From NCBI GenBank assembly GCA_028820215.1, contig JAPPKD010000194.1, positions 1 through 24,164 of the forward strand: a stretch of 24,164 nt of DNA. Reading direction: 5' to 3'. The notes under the pieces were generated by a model that was not told the origin of the DNA, did not search any database, and was given only the letters and a program-made list of their open reading frames with translations. Positions 14,859 to 21,877 of this stretch are shown piece after piece. A program made the position numbers and the translations under genes. Numbering within the stretch: position 1 is the first letter of the stretch; the number at the start of each line of letters is the position of its first letter. This stretch comes from Spirochaetaceae bacterium (lineage in GTDB: Bacteria; Spirochaetota; Spirochaetia; SZUA-6; Bin103).

Positions 14859-15326
14859 CGGCCTTGTGAGGCGGACGCCGCGCCGGGATGCGGACGGAAG
14901 GATGCCGGACCGCTCCCGGCCGGTGCCGGGCTCAGGCCCTGAACCGGTTCTGGAGGCGTTCGGCGATCCGGTCGAGGACGGTGGAGTTGAGGTGCTCGGG
15001 GTCCCGCAGCCTGGCCTTGACGTCGGCGACCAGTTCCGCGCGGACCGTGGGGCTGCGGTTGACAATATCCATGGCTTCCTCGATCTCGGCGACCACGCGA
15101 GCTTCCGTTGACAGACTGCCCGGGTCGGCATCGTCGGCGCGAGAGGCGGCTGCCGTCCGGTCGATGTCCTTGAGAATGGAAACCGGATCGATCGGTCCGG
15201 GGGAGTCGACGGCCATCTGAGTGCTCCTTCCTGGTGCCCTGACCGCAACGGCTCCACGCCGCGCGTCAGCACACCGCACTGTTCTGTGGCCTCCCCCTCT
15301 TGAGGCGAGCCGGCCTCACAAGGCCG
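14859..15326. repeat. Fourteen-base inverted repeat flanking the flgM-like gene
   Basis: CGGCCTTGTGAGGC at 14859-14872 is the exact reverse complement of GCCTCACAAGGCCG at 15313-15326; the arms bracket the flgM-like gene. Each arm is also part of a small local hairpin: AGGCC-gcc-GGCCT at 14852-14864 and CGGCCT-caca-AGGCCG at 15311-15326. No transposase or target duplication is seen. A short repeat element or paired terminators are possible. Confidence 0.55.
14932..15216 (-). CDS. flgM: FlgM-like anti-sigma-28 factor
   Basis: A 94-residue, charged protein with no membrane segment. The C-terminal two thirds (about 38-92) form predicted helices with the FlgM pattern: a run of acidic residues, VRAELVADVKARLRD (58-72), then a spacer and VLDRIAERLQNRF at the end. 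FlgM binds and inhibits sigma-28 (FliA) until the hook-basal body is complete. The low-complexity N-terminus fits the intrinsically disordered export part. AAGGAG lies seven bases before the ATG at 15216, a strong reason for this start over an upstream extension. It is a stand-alone gene between the nif3-lspA and folate operons. If right, the organism is flagellated. Similarity is modest, so a FlgM-related protein with another partner is possible. Confidence 0.65.
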   Translation of the reverse strand: MAVDSPGPIDPVSILKDIDRTAAASRADDADPGSLSTEARVVAEIEEAMDIVNRSPTVRAELVADVKARLRDPEHLNSTVLDRIAERLQNRFRA

Positions 15327-15357
15327 ACAGGCCGATATTCGCGCATGGAAGGCATGC
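15311..15357 (-). terminator. Two adjacent hairpins downstream of the folate operon
   Basis: Read on the minus strand after the SDR stop, the RNA could form GCATG-CCTTC-CATGC (15343-15357) and then CGGCCT-TGTG-AGGCCG (15311-15326). Neither is followed by a run of T, so termination is only a guess. The rest of the 184-base gap 15217-15400 holds only the flgM ribosome binding site as far as I can see. Confidence 0.3.
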
Positions 15358-15400
15358 CGTCAACCACCCCTGTCACGGCGCGCCTCGAAGGGATAGTGCC

Positions 15401-16162
15401 TCACAGGTGCCAGCCGCCTGAAACCTTGAGATTGTCGCCGGTGATGTAGGAGGTCTCGCGGCGCAGGAAGAAGTCGATCGCGCGATTGAGGTCGTCGTAG
15501 GTTCCGTAGCGGCCCTTCGGGACCGCGGCCGGCCCGCCGGGAGGCTTGGTCACCGAGTTCTCCATGATGCCCGGGGACACGGCGTTGACGGTGATGTCGC
15601 GGTCTGCGGTCGCGGCGGCCAGACTCCTGGTCAGGATCAGGATGCCGGTCTTGCCGATCATGTACGGCGTCAGCGTGGGCTGCGGCGACAGCTTGTCGGC
15701 GGCGGAATCGGCGATGTTGACGATGCGTCCGTACCCGTGGCGGCGCATGTGCGGCAGCACCGCCCGGCAGACCAGGAAGGCGGCCGTGACCGTGGTGCGT
15801 ACGGCGCGGTCCCACTCGGCGGGCTCCACCTGCTCGACGGGTTTTACCTGGAACGTGCCGACGTTGTTCACCAGCAGGTCGATGCGGCCGCTGCGCCCGG
15901 TGATGCGCTCGACCATCGCCGCCACGCTGACGGGATCGGTGAGGTCTGCGGCCTCGGCGTGGCAGCCGGCCGCGTCGCCGCCGAGTCGGTCGACCAGCTC
16001 CCGTGCCGCGGCGGCGCTAGTGTGGTAGTGGACGGCGACCGCCGCGCCGCGGGCGGCCAGATGCTCGGCGATGGCGGCGCCGATGCGGCGGGCGGCGCCG
16101 GTGACGAGCGCCACCTGACCGGTGAAGGGGCGGTCGGCGGAGGTTGGTGCGGCGGCGGTCAC
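15401..16162 (-). CDS. SDR oxidoreductase, FolM/pteridine reductase-like
   Basis: A 253-residue short-chain dehydrogenase with Rossmann fold. The nucleotide motif is TGAARRIG (21-28), where Arg replaces the Gly of classical TGxxxGIG, as in PTR1 and FolM, and favours NADPH. VNNVG follows at 98-102. The active site is Tyr167/Lys171 (YMIGK). At the place of the catalytic Ser stands Asp152 (NIAD), again as in PTR1 and FolM. It is the last gene of folE-folBP-folK, joined to folK by a GTGA overlap, so reduction of dihydropterin or dihydrofolate is the natural job. This specificity is inferred; a general SDR such as a ketoacyl reductase is less likely given the Asp and Arg. Confidence 0.82.
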   Translation of the reverse strand: MTAAAPTSADRPFTGQVALVTGAARRIGAAIAEHLAARGAAVAVHYHTSAAAARELVDRLGGDAAGCHAEAADLTDPVSVAAMVERITGRSGRIDLLVNNVGTFQVKPVEQVEPAEWDRAVRTTVTAAFLVCRAVLPHMRRHGYGRIVNIADSAADKLSPQPTLTPYMIGKTGILILTRSLAAATADRDITVNAVSPGIMENSVTKPPGGPAAVPKGRYGTYDDLNRAIDFFLRRETSYITGDNLKVSGGWHL

Positions 16163-16644
16163 GGCAGCACCCGGCAGACGATCTGCCGGTAGATGAGCCG
16201 GTGCCGGCGCGGGCCAAGCGGTGCACCGTCGGCGGGATGGGTCAGGTCCGGCGCGATATCCAGCAGCGGCACCAGCATGAAGTCGCGCTCGGTCAGGCCC
16301 GGGTGCGGCACCGTCAGGCGCACGTCGCCGAGCACGAGGTCGCCGTACAGCAGAATGTCCAGATCGATCGTCCGCGGGCCGTAGCGGACGGTGCGGGTGC
16401 GGCCGAGCGCGCGCTCGATCGCCTGCAGCCGTCCCAGCAGGGCGTACGGAGGGACCTCGGTCCGCACGCCGACCACCAGGTTCAGGTAGGGCGCCTGCGC
16501 AGCCACTCCCCACGGACGGGTGAGATAGGTGGGCGAGATGCAACAACGCTCGGCGACCGCCTCCAGCCGCGCCAGCGCCGCGGCAAGGTTGGGACGTGGA
16601 TCGATGTTGGATCCGCAGGCGATGAAGACCTGCCTCGTGCTCAT
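16159..16644 (-). CDS. folK: 2-amino-4-hydroxy-6-hydroxymethyldihydropteridine diphosphokinase
   Basis: A 161-residue HPPK that transfers pyrophosphate from ATP to 6-hydroxymethyl-dihydropterin, cytosolic. FIACGSNI (7-14) opens the fold. The signature GPRTIDLDILLYGD (89-102) contains the Mg-binding Asp95 and Asp97, and VPHPGLTERDFMLVPL (112-127) carries the conserved His and the Arg-Phe-Leu-Pro-Leu region. Size is normal. The ATG at 16644 overlaps the stop of the FolB-FolP gene as ATGA, and its stop overlaps the SDR start as GTGA. Its product is the substrate of the DHPS domain encoded just upstream, so the gene order follows the pathway closely. Confidence 0.95.
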   Translation of the reverse strand: MSTRQVFIACGSNIDPRPNLAAALARLEAVAERCCISPTYLTRPWGVAAQAPYLNLVVGVRTEVPPYALLGRLQAIERALGRTRTVRYGPRTIDLDILLYGDLVLGDVRLTVPHPGLTERDFMLVPLLDIAPDLTHPADGAPLGPRRHRLIYRQIVCRVLP

Positions 16645-17822
16645 CGGCGCTTCACCGGGTCACCGGACGAACGCAGGGCGCGCAGGGTGGCGATGATCTC
16701 GGGGTCGTGCGTCCGGATCCAGGCAGGCCTGATCGCAAGCAGCAGGTGGGAGAGGATGATGCGGCTGGTCAGGCTCTCCTTGCGCGGGCAGTTGATCAGC
16801 ACCGGGTAGCCTGCTTCCTCCAGCCGGCGGGCCGCCTCGATCGCCTTCATTTGCAGCTCGATCTTGCGGTAGTCGTCCAGCTCCGGGTGGACGATTCCGG
16901 TGTTCGGGTCCACGTACACGTCGCCGGCCCCGGCCGCCCGCGCGGCATCGGCGCGCGCCGACAGGCTGGCGGCGATGTGCTCCGCGCAGTGGTTGACCGG
17001 GGCGGTTCGGCGCATCCGCTCAGGATCCCCGTAGGGCAGATTCACCAGCACCAGGGCGGCGCCGCTCTCGCCGGCGCGGCGGCACACTTCGTCGGGGATC
17101 TCCTGGCTTGTGTAGTCGATCATCTCCGCCCCGGCGTCGAGCGCCCACATCGCGGTATCGGCGCTCCAGGTCTCGACCCCCACGCGATAGCCGTCCGACG
17201 CGAGCGATCGCAGCACCGGTTTCAGGCGGTCGATCTCTTCCGCCTCGCTGAGCCGTTCCGCGCCGGGCGCCGGGTTGGTGGAGCGCGCCCCCAGCTCGAT
17301 CACCTCGCATCCCGTCTGACGGAGGTGGCGGGCCCGCTCGCCGATGCTCGCCTCGTCGGCCGCAACGGACGGGGTGACGCGCGACTCGGGCGAGAGATTG
17401 AGCACGCCCAGCAGCCGCGGTTCGGGCCGCGGACGGCGCCGCACCACCTCCACGACCGCTGCCCGCGCGGCGGGGATCGCCGCCGGCTTGCGCACGCACA
17501 CCCGCGCCTCCCGCACGCCCGGACGCTGCAGGCACAGGCCGGCCAGCGCCTCGGCCAACGACTCCAGCAGACGGTAGCGCCCGCGCAACGCCTCGGCCTC
17601 CGCCGCGGCGGCCAGCTCGGCATAGTCGATCGTGTCCGCGAGCCGGCCGCTGGACGCCGCCGGCGCAAGATCGACCGCCATGGACAGCGTGATGCGCACC
17701 TCCTGGGGTGACCGGCGTTCCCACGGGTGGATGCCGACGATGCAGCTCACCCGCAGGTCGTCGATCGTGATTCGGTCGCCGATCCCGACCCGGTCGCCGA
17801 TCTCGACCCGGTCGCCGATCAC
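16641..17822 (-). CDS. folB-folP: Fused dihydroneopterin aldolase / divergent dihydropteroate synthase
   Basis: A 393-residue fusion of two folate enzymes. Residues about 16-128 are FolB: CIVGIHPWERRSPQEV (27-42) with the acidic Glu35, DTIDYAEL (63-70) and the catalytic Lys112 in VRKPAAIP; it releases glycolaldehyde from dihydroneopterin. Residues about 135-383 are a DHPS-like TIM barrel: GVLNLSPES (139-147), ELGARSTNP (176-184), VDPNTGI (304-310), PRKES (346-350) and IRTHD (369-373). It should join the pterin to p-aminobenzoate. Several canonical pterin contacts are changed: DT becomes ET (217-218) and IND becomes IDY (235-237). The GTG at 17822 overlaps the folE stop (GTGA). The first 18 residues come from an 18-base tandem repeat. 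No other DHPS is present in this window. Confidence 0.85.
   Translation of the reverse strand: MIGDRVEIGDRVGIGDRITIDDLRVSCIVGIHPWERRSPQEVRITLSMAVDLAPAASSGRLADTIDYAELAAAAEAEALRGRYRLLESLAEALAGLCLQRPGVREARVCVRKPAAIPAARAAVVEVVRRRPRPEPRLLGVLNLSPESRVTPSVAADEASIGERARHLRQTGCEVIELGARSTNPAPGAERLSEAEEIDRLKPVLRSLASDGYRVGVETWSADTAMWALDAGAEMIDYTSQEIPDEVCRRAGESGAALVLVNLPYGDPERMRRTAPVNHCAEHIAASLSARADAARAAGAGDVYVDPNTGIVHPELDDYRKIELQMKAIEAARRLEEAGYPVLINCPRKESLTSRIILSHLLLAIRPAWIRTHDPEIIATLRALRSSGDPVKRR
17766..17819 (-). repeat. Three tandem 18-base repeats in the folBP 5' end
   Basis: Three copies of an 18-base unit beginning ATCGGCGACCG, the first two differing at a single base and the third diverging at its end, encode IGDRVE, IGDRVG and IGDRIT directly after the start codon of folBP. 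Copy number could vary by slippage. Confidence 0.85.
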
Positions 17823-18370
17823 CGGATCGATGCCAGGAACTCCGCGCGCGTGGCGCTGTCGGTGCGGAACGTGCCGAGCATGCAGGAGGTGCGCATTACC
17901 GGGTTCTGCTTGCGCACGCCGCGCATCATCACGCACAGGTGGCGCGCCTCGATCACGACCCCCACGCCGCGCGGGCGCAGGACCTCCATCAAGGTGCCGG
18001 CGACCTGGGCGGTGAGGCGCTCCTGGATCTGCAGCCGGTGCGCGAAGCGGTCGACGAGCTGCGGGATACTGGAGAAACCGACGATGGACTTGTCAGGGAT
18101 GTAGGCGACGTGGGCATGGCCGAAGAACGGCAGGAGATGGTGCTCGCACAGCGAGTACAGCTCGATGTCCTTCATGGCGATCATCTCGTCCGATTCGGAC
18201 GGAAAGACCGCCTTCGCCAGCTCCGCGGCGGGATCGGCGCGGTAGCCGGAGGTGAGGAACGCGAACGCTTCCGAGGCTCGCGCCGGTGTGATCAGCAGGC
18301 CGTCCCGGACCGGATCGTCACCGCTCGCAGCGACCAACTCGCCGTACGCTCGCTCCACGCGCTCCCGCAT
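17819..18370 (-). CDS. folE: GTP cyclohydrolase I
   Basis: A 183-residue enzyme that converts GTP to 7,8-dihydroneopterin triphosphate, the first step of folate synthesis. Zinc ligands are Cys75 and His78 in SLCEHHLLPFFG and Cys146 in EARHLCVMMRG. FPSESDEMIAMKDIEL precedes the active site, and IVGFSSIPQLVDRFAHRLQIQERL (split over 96-119) and the C-terminal CMLGTF complete the tunnel fold. Size is typical. ATG at 18370 is the first codon of the conserved region. No Shine-Dalgarno is seen; a promoter ending a few bases upstream suggests a leaderless transcript. It leads the operon folE - folBP - folK - SDR. Confidence 0.95.
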   Translation of the reverse strand: MRERVERAYGELVAASGDDPVRDGLLITPARASEAFAFLTSGYRADPAAELAKAVFPSESDEMIAMKDIELYSLCEHHLLPFFGHAHVAYIPDKSIVGFSSIPQLVDRFAHRLQIQERLTAQVAGTLMEVLRPRGVGVVIEARHLCVMMRGVRKQNPVMRTSCMLGTFRTDSATRAEFLASIR

Positions 18371-18377
18371 GGGCGAC

Positions 18378-18407
18378 GACTCTAGAGTCTGCCGAGCAGG
18401 GCGACAA
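18378..18407 (-). promoter_or_regulatory. Candidate folE promoter overlapping a 12-base palindrome
   Basis: On the minus strand TTGTCG (18402-18407) and TAGAGT (18379-18384) are 17 bases apart, each matching four of six sigma-70 positions. The -10 box lies inside the perfect palindrome GACTCTAGAGTC (18378-18389). Transcription would begin about one to three bases before the folE ATG. The palindrome could be a repressor site. Confidence 0.35.
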
Positions 18408-18435
18408 GCTCGCGGAGGTCGCCGTCCGGTGGGGC

Positions 18436-20832
18436 CTACCGGCGCCGCTCCGGGGGCGGCGTCTCCAGCCGGTCCCGGTCCGTGCGCTGCAGCCAGATCT
18501 CGCTGACCTGGGCGCCCCGGCCCGCCCCGCCGCGGGTTTCGTGGTGAATACTCAGCGTGACCGATCCGCCTTCCGTCGCGCCGATGGGTATCGCGAAGGT
18601 CAGCGGGCCACGGGGAGCGGGTTTGGCCAGCCAGCCGTGCACCTCGTGCACGGTACCGTCCGGATCCTCCGCCTCCATCCGCACGCGCGGCTGGCCGCTG
18701 CCGGCGCGGCCTTCGCCGCCGTACACGATGACCACGCGGTAGGCTGCCCCGGCATCGAGTCCGTCGTAGCGCAGCTCCAGGGGACCGTGGCCGATCGACT
18801 CCGCCTGGCTGAGCCAGGCAAAGGGAATGGCTTCGGCGGGGTAGGGGATGGCGAATCCGCGCAGCGCGGAGTCCAGAAACGAGGGGTCGCCGGAGAACCC
18901 CGCGCCGGGCACGAGGTGAGCCTGCTCGGCCGCGTCGCCGAGGTTGTCGTAGCGGCCCCCGGGGCCCGGATCGGTGCGCTGCAGCACCGTGTCGATCGCG
19001 GCGATGCGCGCGGGCTCGGTGTCCAAGGCATCGATCTCGGCGCAGCGTTCGTGCAGCCACAACCGGTCGTTCAGCGGATACTCCAGGCCGTCCAGACTGG
19101 CCCCGCGGCGCACCGCCTGCGCGCCGTAGCGCGGCACCGAGAGCTGCGCGTGCACGCTTTGAAACAGCGCCTCCGCAAGGGCGTAGACGCGGGCGCGCAA
19201 CTCGCCCTGGCGCGCCGCTGCCGCAGCCTCGTCCAGGATCGCCAGCGCGCGCCGGCATGCCGCCCGGGCACCGAGATCGGCCGCGCCCCGCAACTCGCCG
19301 TACGCGCGGCTCTGCGCCGCGGTCTCCGCCAGCAGCCGTTCGCGAATGTAGGCGTCGGAATAGGCGCGGTAGAGAAGCTGCAGCATCCGCCAGCTCTTCA
19401 GCACGCGCGGCGGCGCGGCTCGTTCCAGCGCCTGCGCGCGCAGCAATGTGGTCGTCACGGAGCCGTTGGCCAGCAGCGGGCCGCGCCAGTTGGCTTCCAG
19501 GCCGAGGATCGTGGCCGCAACCCCGTCGGCCAGGTCGGGATGCACGAACAAGCGGCCATACTGCCGCAGAACCGCGTGCAGATCGGCCGCTGGATCCCAC
19601 AGCAGGGCGCTCCACACCATCTTGTTGAGGTCGTCGTTGTTGCCCTCGCAGTAGCTCAGAGCGCCGATCGAGTGCGGGGCCGTGAGCGCGAAGATGCGCG
19701 CCTGGTCGGTCGGACGCGGATTGACCGGCTCGCGTCCCTGGCATGCCGCCAGCGCCGGGTCCCAGTCCGGCACCGGGTACTGGCACGACAGGCAGTGGGT
19801 GACGTCGGGGTAGAGACGGACCGGGTAGCGCGCCGGAACACGGGCGCGGAACGCCTCCGCGGTCATGTGGATCCACGGACCGAAGATCACCCCGTCCAGC
19901 CAGTCGAGCCCGTCTTCCAGGGCTGCGTAGAAGTGCTCCTCGTCGGCGCCGTGGAATCCCTGCGGAGCGATCCAGAGCTGCGCCCCCGGGTGCAGGTCAC
20001 GGAGCGACGCCTTCTGCCGTTCCGCGAGCGCCAGCAGCAGCTTCGCCGGCGTCGATCCCGGGTCGCCGCCGGGGATGAACACGGCGTCGACCCGGGGCAG
20101 GGCGGCGAACACCTCGCGCCAATCGGCGAGGGCGCGCCGCACCGTCGCCTCGTCGCCGTAATCGGACTCCAGGGCGGGAAACCAGATCCACAGGTCCACG
20201 TCGTACCGGTCGGCGATCGCGGAAACCTCCCGCATCGTGTCGATCTGCGGCAGCGGGAAGTGGTCGGAGTCGGCCTCGTCGTCGGAGACCGGCGGGATCA
20301 CCTCCACGGCGTTGGCGCCGAAGATCGCCAACTCGCGGATGTACCGCTCCCACTCGGCGACGGTCCAGCCGCAGTAGGAGTTGGTCTTCGGCCGGTAGCC
20401 GATCTGGTGGCCCCGCAACGGGTAGTGCGGCGCCGACCGGACCGGCCCGGCATCCAGCAGCGCGTCGGGCAGCAGCACCGAGGAGCGGCGCACCTCCAGG
20501 TGGCGCAACAGCCAGCCCACGCCGTACAGCACGCCGCGCGCGTCGTTGCCGGTGACGGTCAACGAGTCGCCATCGCGGTGGATGCAGAAGCCCTCCGGGC
20601 GCGCCGCGAATTCGGCGCTCCGAAACGACCGCGCCTCCTCGGCCGACCAGCGCCTGCCCGCCCGCTTGGCGGTCGCGGCGTCGCGCAGGACGATCGTCGG
20701 GCCATTCCCGCCGGCCGCCGGCCACACCTGCTGAGCGCGGCGGCCCACCTCCTCGGCCAGCACCGTTCGTGCGTGCCGGCACCGCGGCCCGCTGCCGCCG
20801 TCCAGTTCGATCCGCGCGCGCGTAAGGTCCAC
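18436..20832 (-). CDS. Large glycoside-hydrolase-like protein (GH67/GH20-type N-terminus plus TIM barrel)
   Basis: A 798-residue protein, apparently cytosolic (no signal peptide). Residues about 1-120 look like the GH67N/GH20b accessory fold, ending in NDARGVLYGVGWLLRHLE, seen before catalytic barrels of alpha-glucuronidases and hexosaminidases. The next about 350 residues look like a barrel: RGHQIGYRPKTNSYCGW, FGANAVEVIPP, DLWIWFPALE, DAVFIPGGDPG, then HCLSCQYPVPDWD and LSYCEGNNDDLNK. A helical region and a beta-rich C-terminal domain of about 150 residues follow. A role in degrading an acidic or amino-sugar glycan is inferred; I cannot assign the family or catalytic acids with certainty. 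GTG at 20832 is preferred because GGGA lies eight bases upstream; a GTG at 20853 is also in frame. Confidence 0.68.
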   Translation of the reverse strand: MDLTRARIELDGGSGPRCRHARTVLAEEVGRRAQQVWPAAGGNGPTIVLRDAATAKRAGRRWSAEEARSFRSAEFAARPEGFCIHRDGDSLTVTGNDARGVLYGVGWLLRHLEVRRSSVLLPDALLDAGPVRSAPHYPLRGHQIGYRPKTNSYCGWTVAEWERYIRELAIFGANAVEVIPPVSDDEADSDHFPLPQIDTMREVSAIADRYDVDLWIWFPALESDYGDEATVRRALADWREVFAALPRVDAVFIPGGDPGSTPAKLLLALAERQKASLRDLHPGAQLWIAPQGFHGADEEHFYAALEDGLDWLDGVIFGPWIHMTAEAFRARVPARYPVRLYPDVTHCLSCQYPVPDWDPALAACQGREPVNPRPTDQARIFALTAPHSIGALSYCEGNNDDLNKMVWSALLWDPAADLHAVLRQYGRLFVHPDLADGVAATILGLEANWRGPLLANGSVTTTLLRAQALERAAPPRVLKSWRMLQLLYRAYSDAYIRERLLAETAAQSRAYGELRGAADLGARAACRRALAILDEAAAAARQGELRARVYALAEALFQSVHAQLSVPRYGAQAVRRGASLDGLEYPLNDRLWLHERCAEIDALDTEPARIAAIDTVLQRTDPGPGGRYDNLGDAAEQAHLVPGAGFSGDPSFLDSALRGFAIPYPAEAIPFAWLSQAESIGHGPLELRYDGLDAGAAYRVVIVYGGEGRAGSGQPRVRMEAEDPDGTVHEVHGWLAKPAPRGPLTFAIPIGATEGGSVTLSIHHETRGGAGRGAQVSEIWLQRTDRDRLETPPPERRR

Positions 20833-20922
20833 CTCTTCGCTCCCGTGGCACACCTAAACACGAGAAGCGCAGCTTCATCGAGTACGGCGGACAGCCGCGC
20901 GCGGGCGTGGTATGAGTGGAGC

Positions 20923-21876
20923 ATGCTCAAACGTCCGAAGATCGCCGTGATCGGCGCCGGCAACGTCGGCGCCACTTGTGCCCATTGGCTGGTCGCCCAG
21001 GAGTTGGGCGACGTCGTGCTCATCGACATCCCCAAGGTCGCCGACCAGACCCGCGGCAGGGCGCTCGACCTGTACGAAGCCACGCCCATCGAGCGGCTGG
21101 ACTGCCGCGTGACCGGCACCGACGACTACGCGGAGATTGCCGGCTCCGACATCGTCGTGCTGACCGCGGGCTTGCCGCGCCGCCCCGGCATGAGCCGCGA
21201 CGACCTGATCAAGGTCAACGCCGGCATCGTCGCCAGCGTCGCGAAAGAGGTCCGCGAGCGCGTGCCCGACTGCATCCTGATCGTCATGACCAACCCGCTC
21301 GACGCCATGGTCTACGCCGCCTGGAAGGCCAGCGGCTTTCCGCCCGAGCGCATCGTCGGCCAGGCCGGCTGCCTGGACGTGGCGCGCTTCAAGACCTTCA
21401 TCGCTGAGGAGACCGGCTACAGCGTGGAGGACATCAACGCGCTGCTGCTCGGCGGCCACGGCGACGACATGGTGCCGCTGCCGCGCTTCACCAACGTCGG
21501 CGGCATCCCGGTGACCGAGCTGATGAGCGCCGAGCGGCTCGACGAGCTGGTGGAGCGCACCAAGACCGGCGGCGGCGAGATCGTCGAGCTGATGGGCACC
21601 AGTTCCTATTACGCGGCGGCGGCTGCCATCCTGCAGATGGTCGAGGCGATCGTCCGCGACAAGAAGCGCATCCTGCCGTGCGCTGCCCTCTGCCGGGGCG
21701 AGTACGGCGCCGACGGCATCTTCGTCGGCGTGCCGTGCGTGCTCGGAGCCGGCGGCGTCGAGCGGATCATCGAGGTCAATCTCGAAGACGGGGAGCGCGC
21801 GGCGTTTGCCGCCTCGGCCGGCCACGTGCGCGAGCTGGTGGACGTGGTGCGCACGCTGTTCCCGGAGCTCGCCTGA
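20923..21876 (+). CDS. mdh: Malate dehydrogenase, lactate dehydrogenase-like type
   Basis: A 317-residue NAD-dependent enzyme interconverting malate and oxaloacetate. [10 protein letters not shown] (11-20) binds the dinucleotide and Asp35 in VVLIDIPK selects [18 protein letters not shown] (81-95) gives the substrate-loop arginines; the Arg at the loop position where lactate dehydrogenases have Gln supports malate. Asn124 (TNPLD), Asp152/Arg155 (CLDVARF) and catalytic His179 ([10 protein letters not shown]) complete the site. ATG at 20923 is directly before the fold; the preceding GGAG is only one base away, so the ribosome site is poor. It is separated from fumC by one base and diverges from the glycoside-hydrolase-like gene over 90 bases, in which I find no clear promoter. 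Confidence 0.94.
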   Translation: MLKRPKIAVIGAGNVGATCAHWLVAQELGDVVLIDIPKVADQTRGRALDLYEATPIERLDCRVTGTDDYAEIAGSDIVVLTAGLPRRPGMSRDDLIKVNAGIVASVAKEVRERVPDCILIVMTNPLDAMVYAAWKASGFPPERIVGQAGCLDVARFKTFIAEETGYSVEDINALLLGGHGDDMVPLPRFTNVGGIPVTELMSAERLDELVERTKTGGGEIVELMGTSSYYAAAAAILQMVEAIVRDKKRILPCAALCRGEYGADGIFVGVPCVLGAGGVERIIEVNLEDGERAAFAASAGHVRELVDVVRTLFPELA

Positions 21877-21877
21877 G

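Noticed and set aside
15331..15338. GCCGATAT resembling a sigma-28 -10 box
   Set aside because: It lies on the plus strand with no TAAA-type -35 and no gene downstream on that strand.
18541..20900. Plus-strand open frame running into mdh
   Set aside because: It is antisense to the glycoside-hydrolase-like gene. Only the part from 20923 has malate dehydrogenase motifs.
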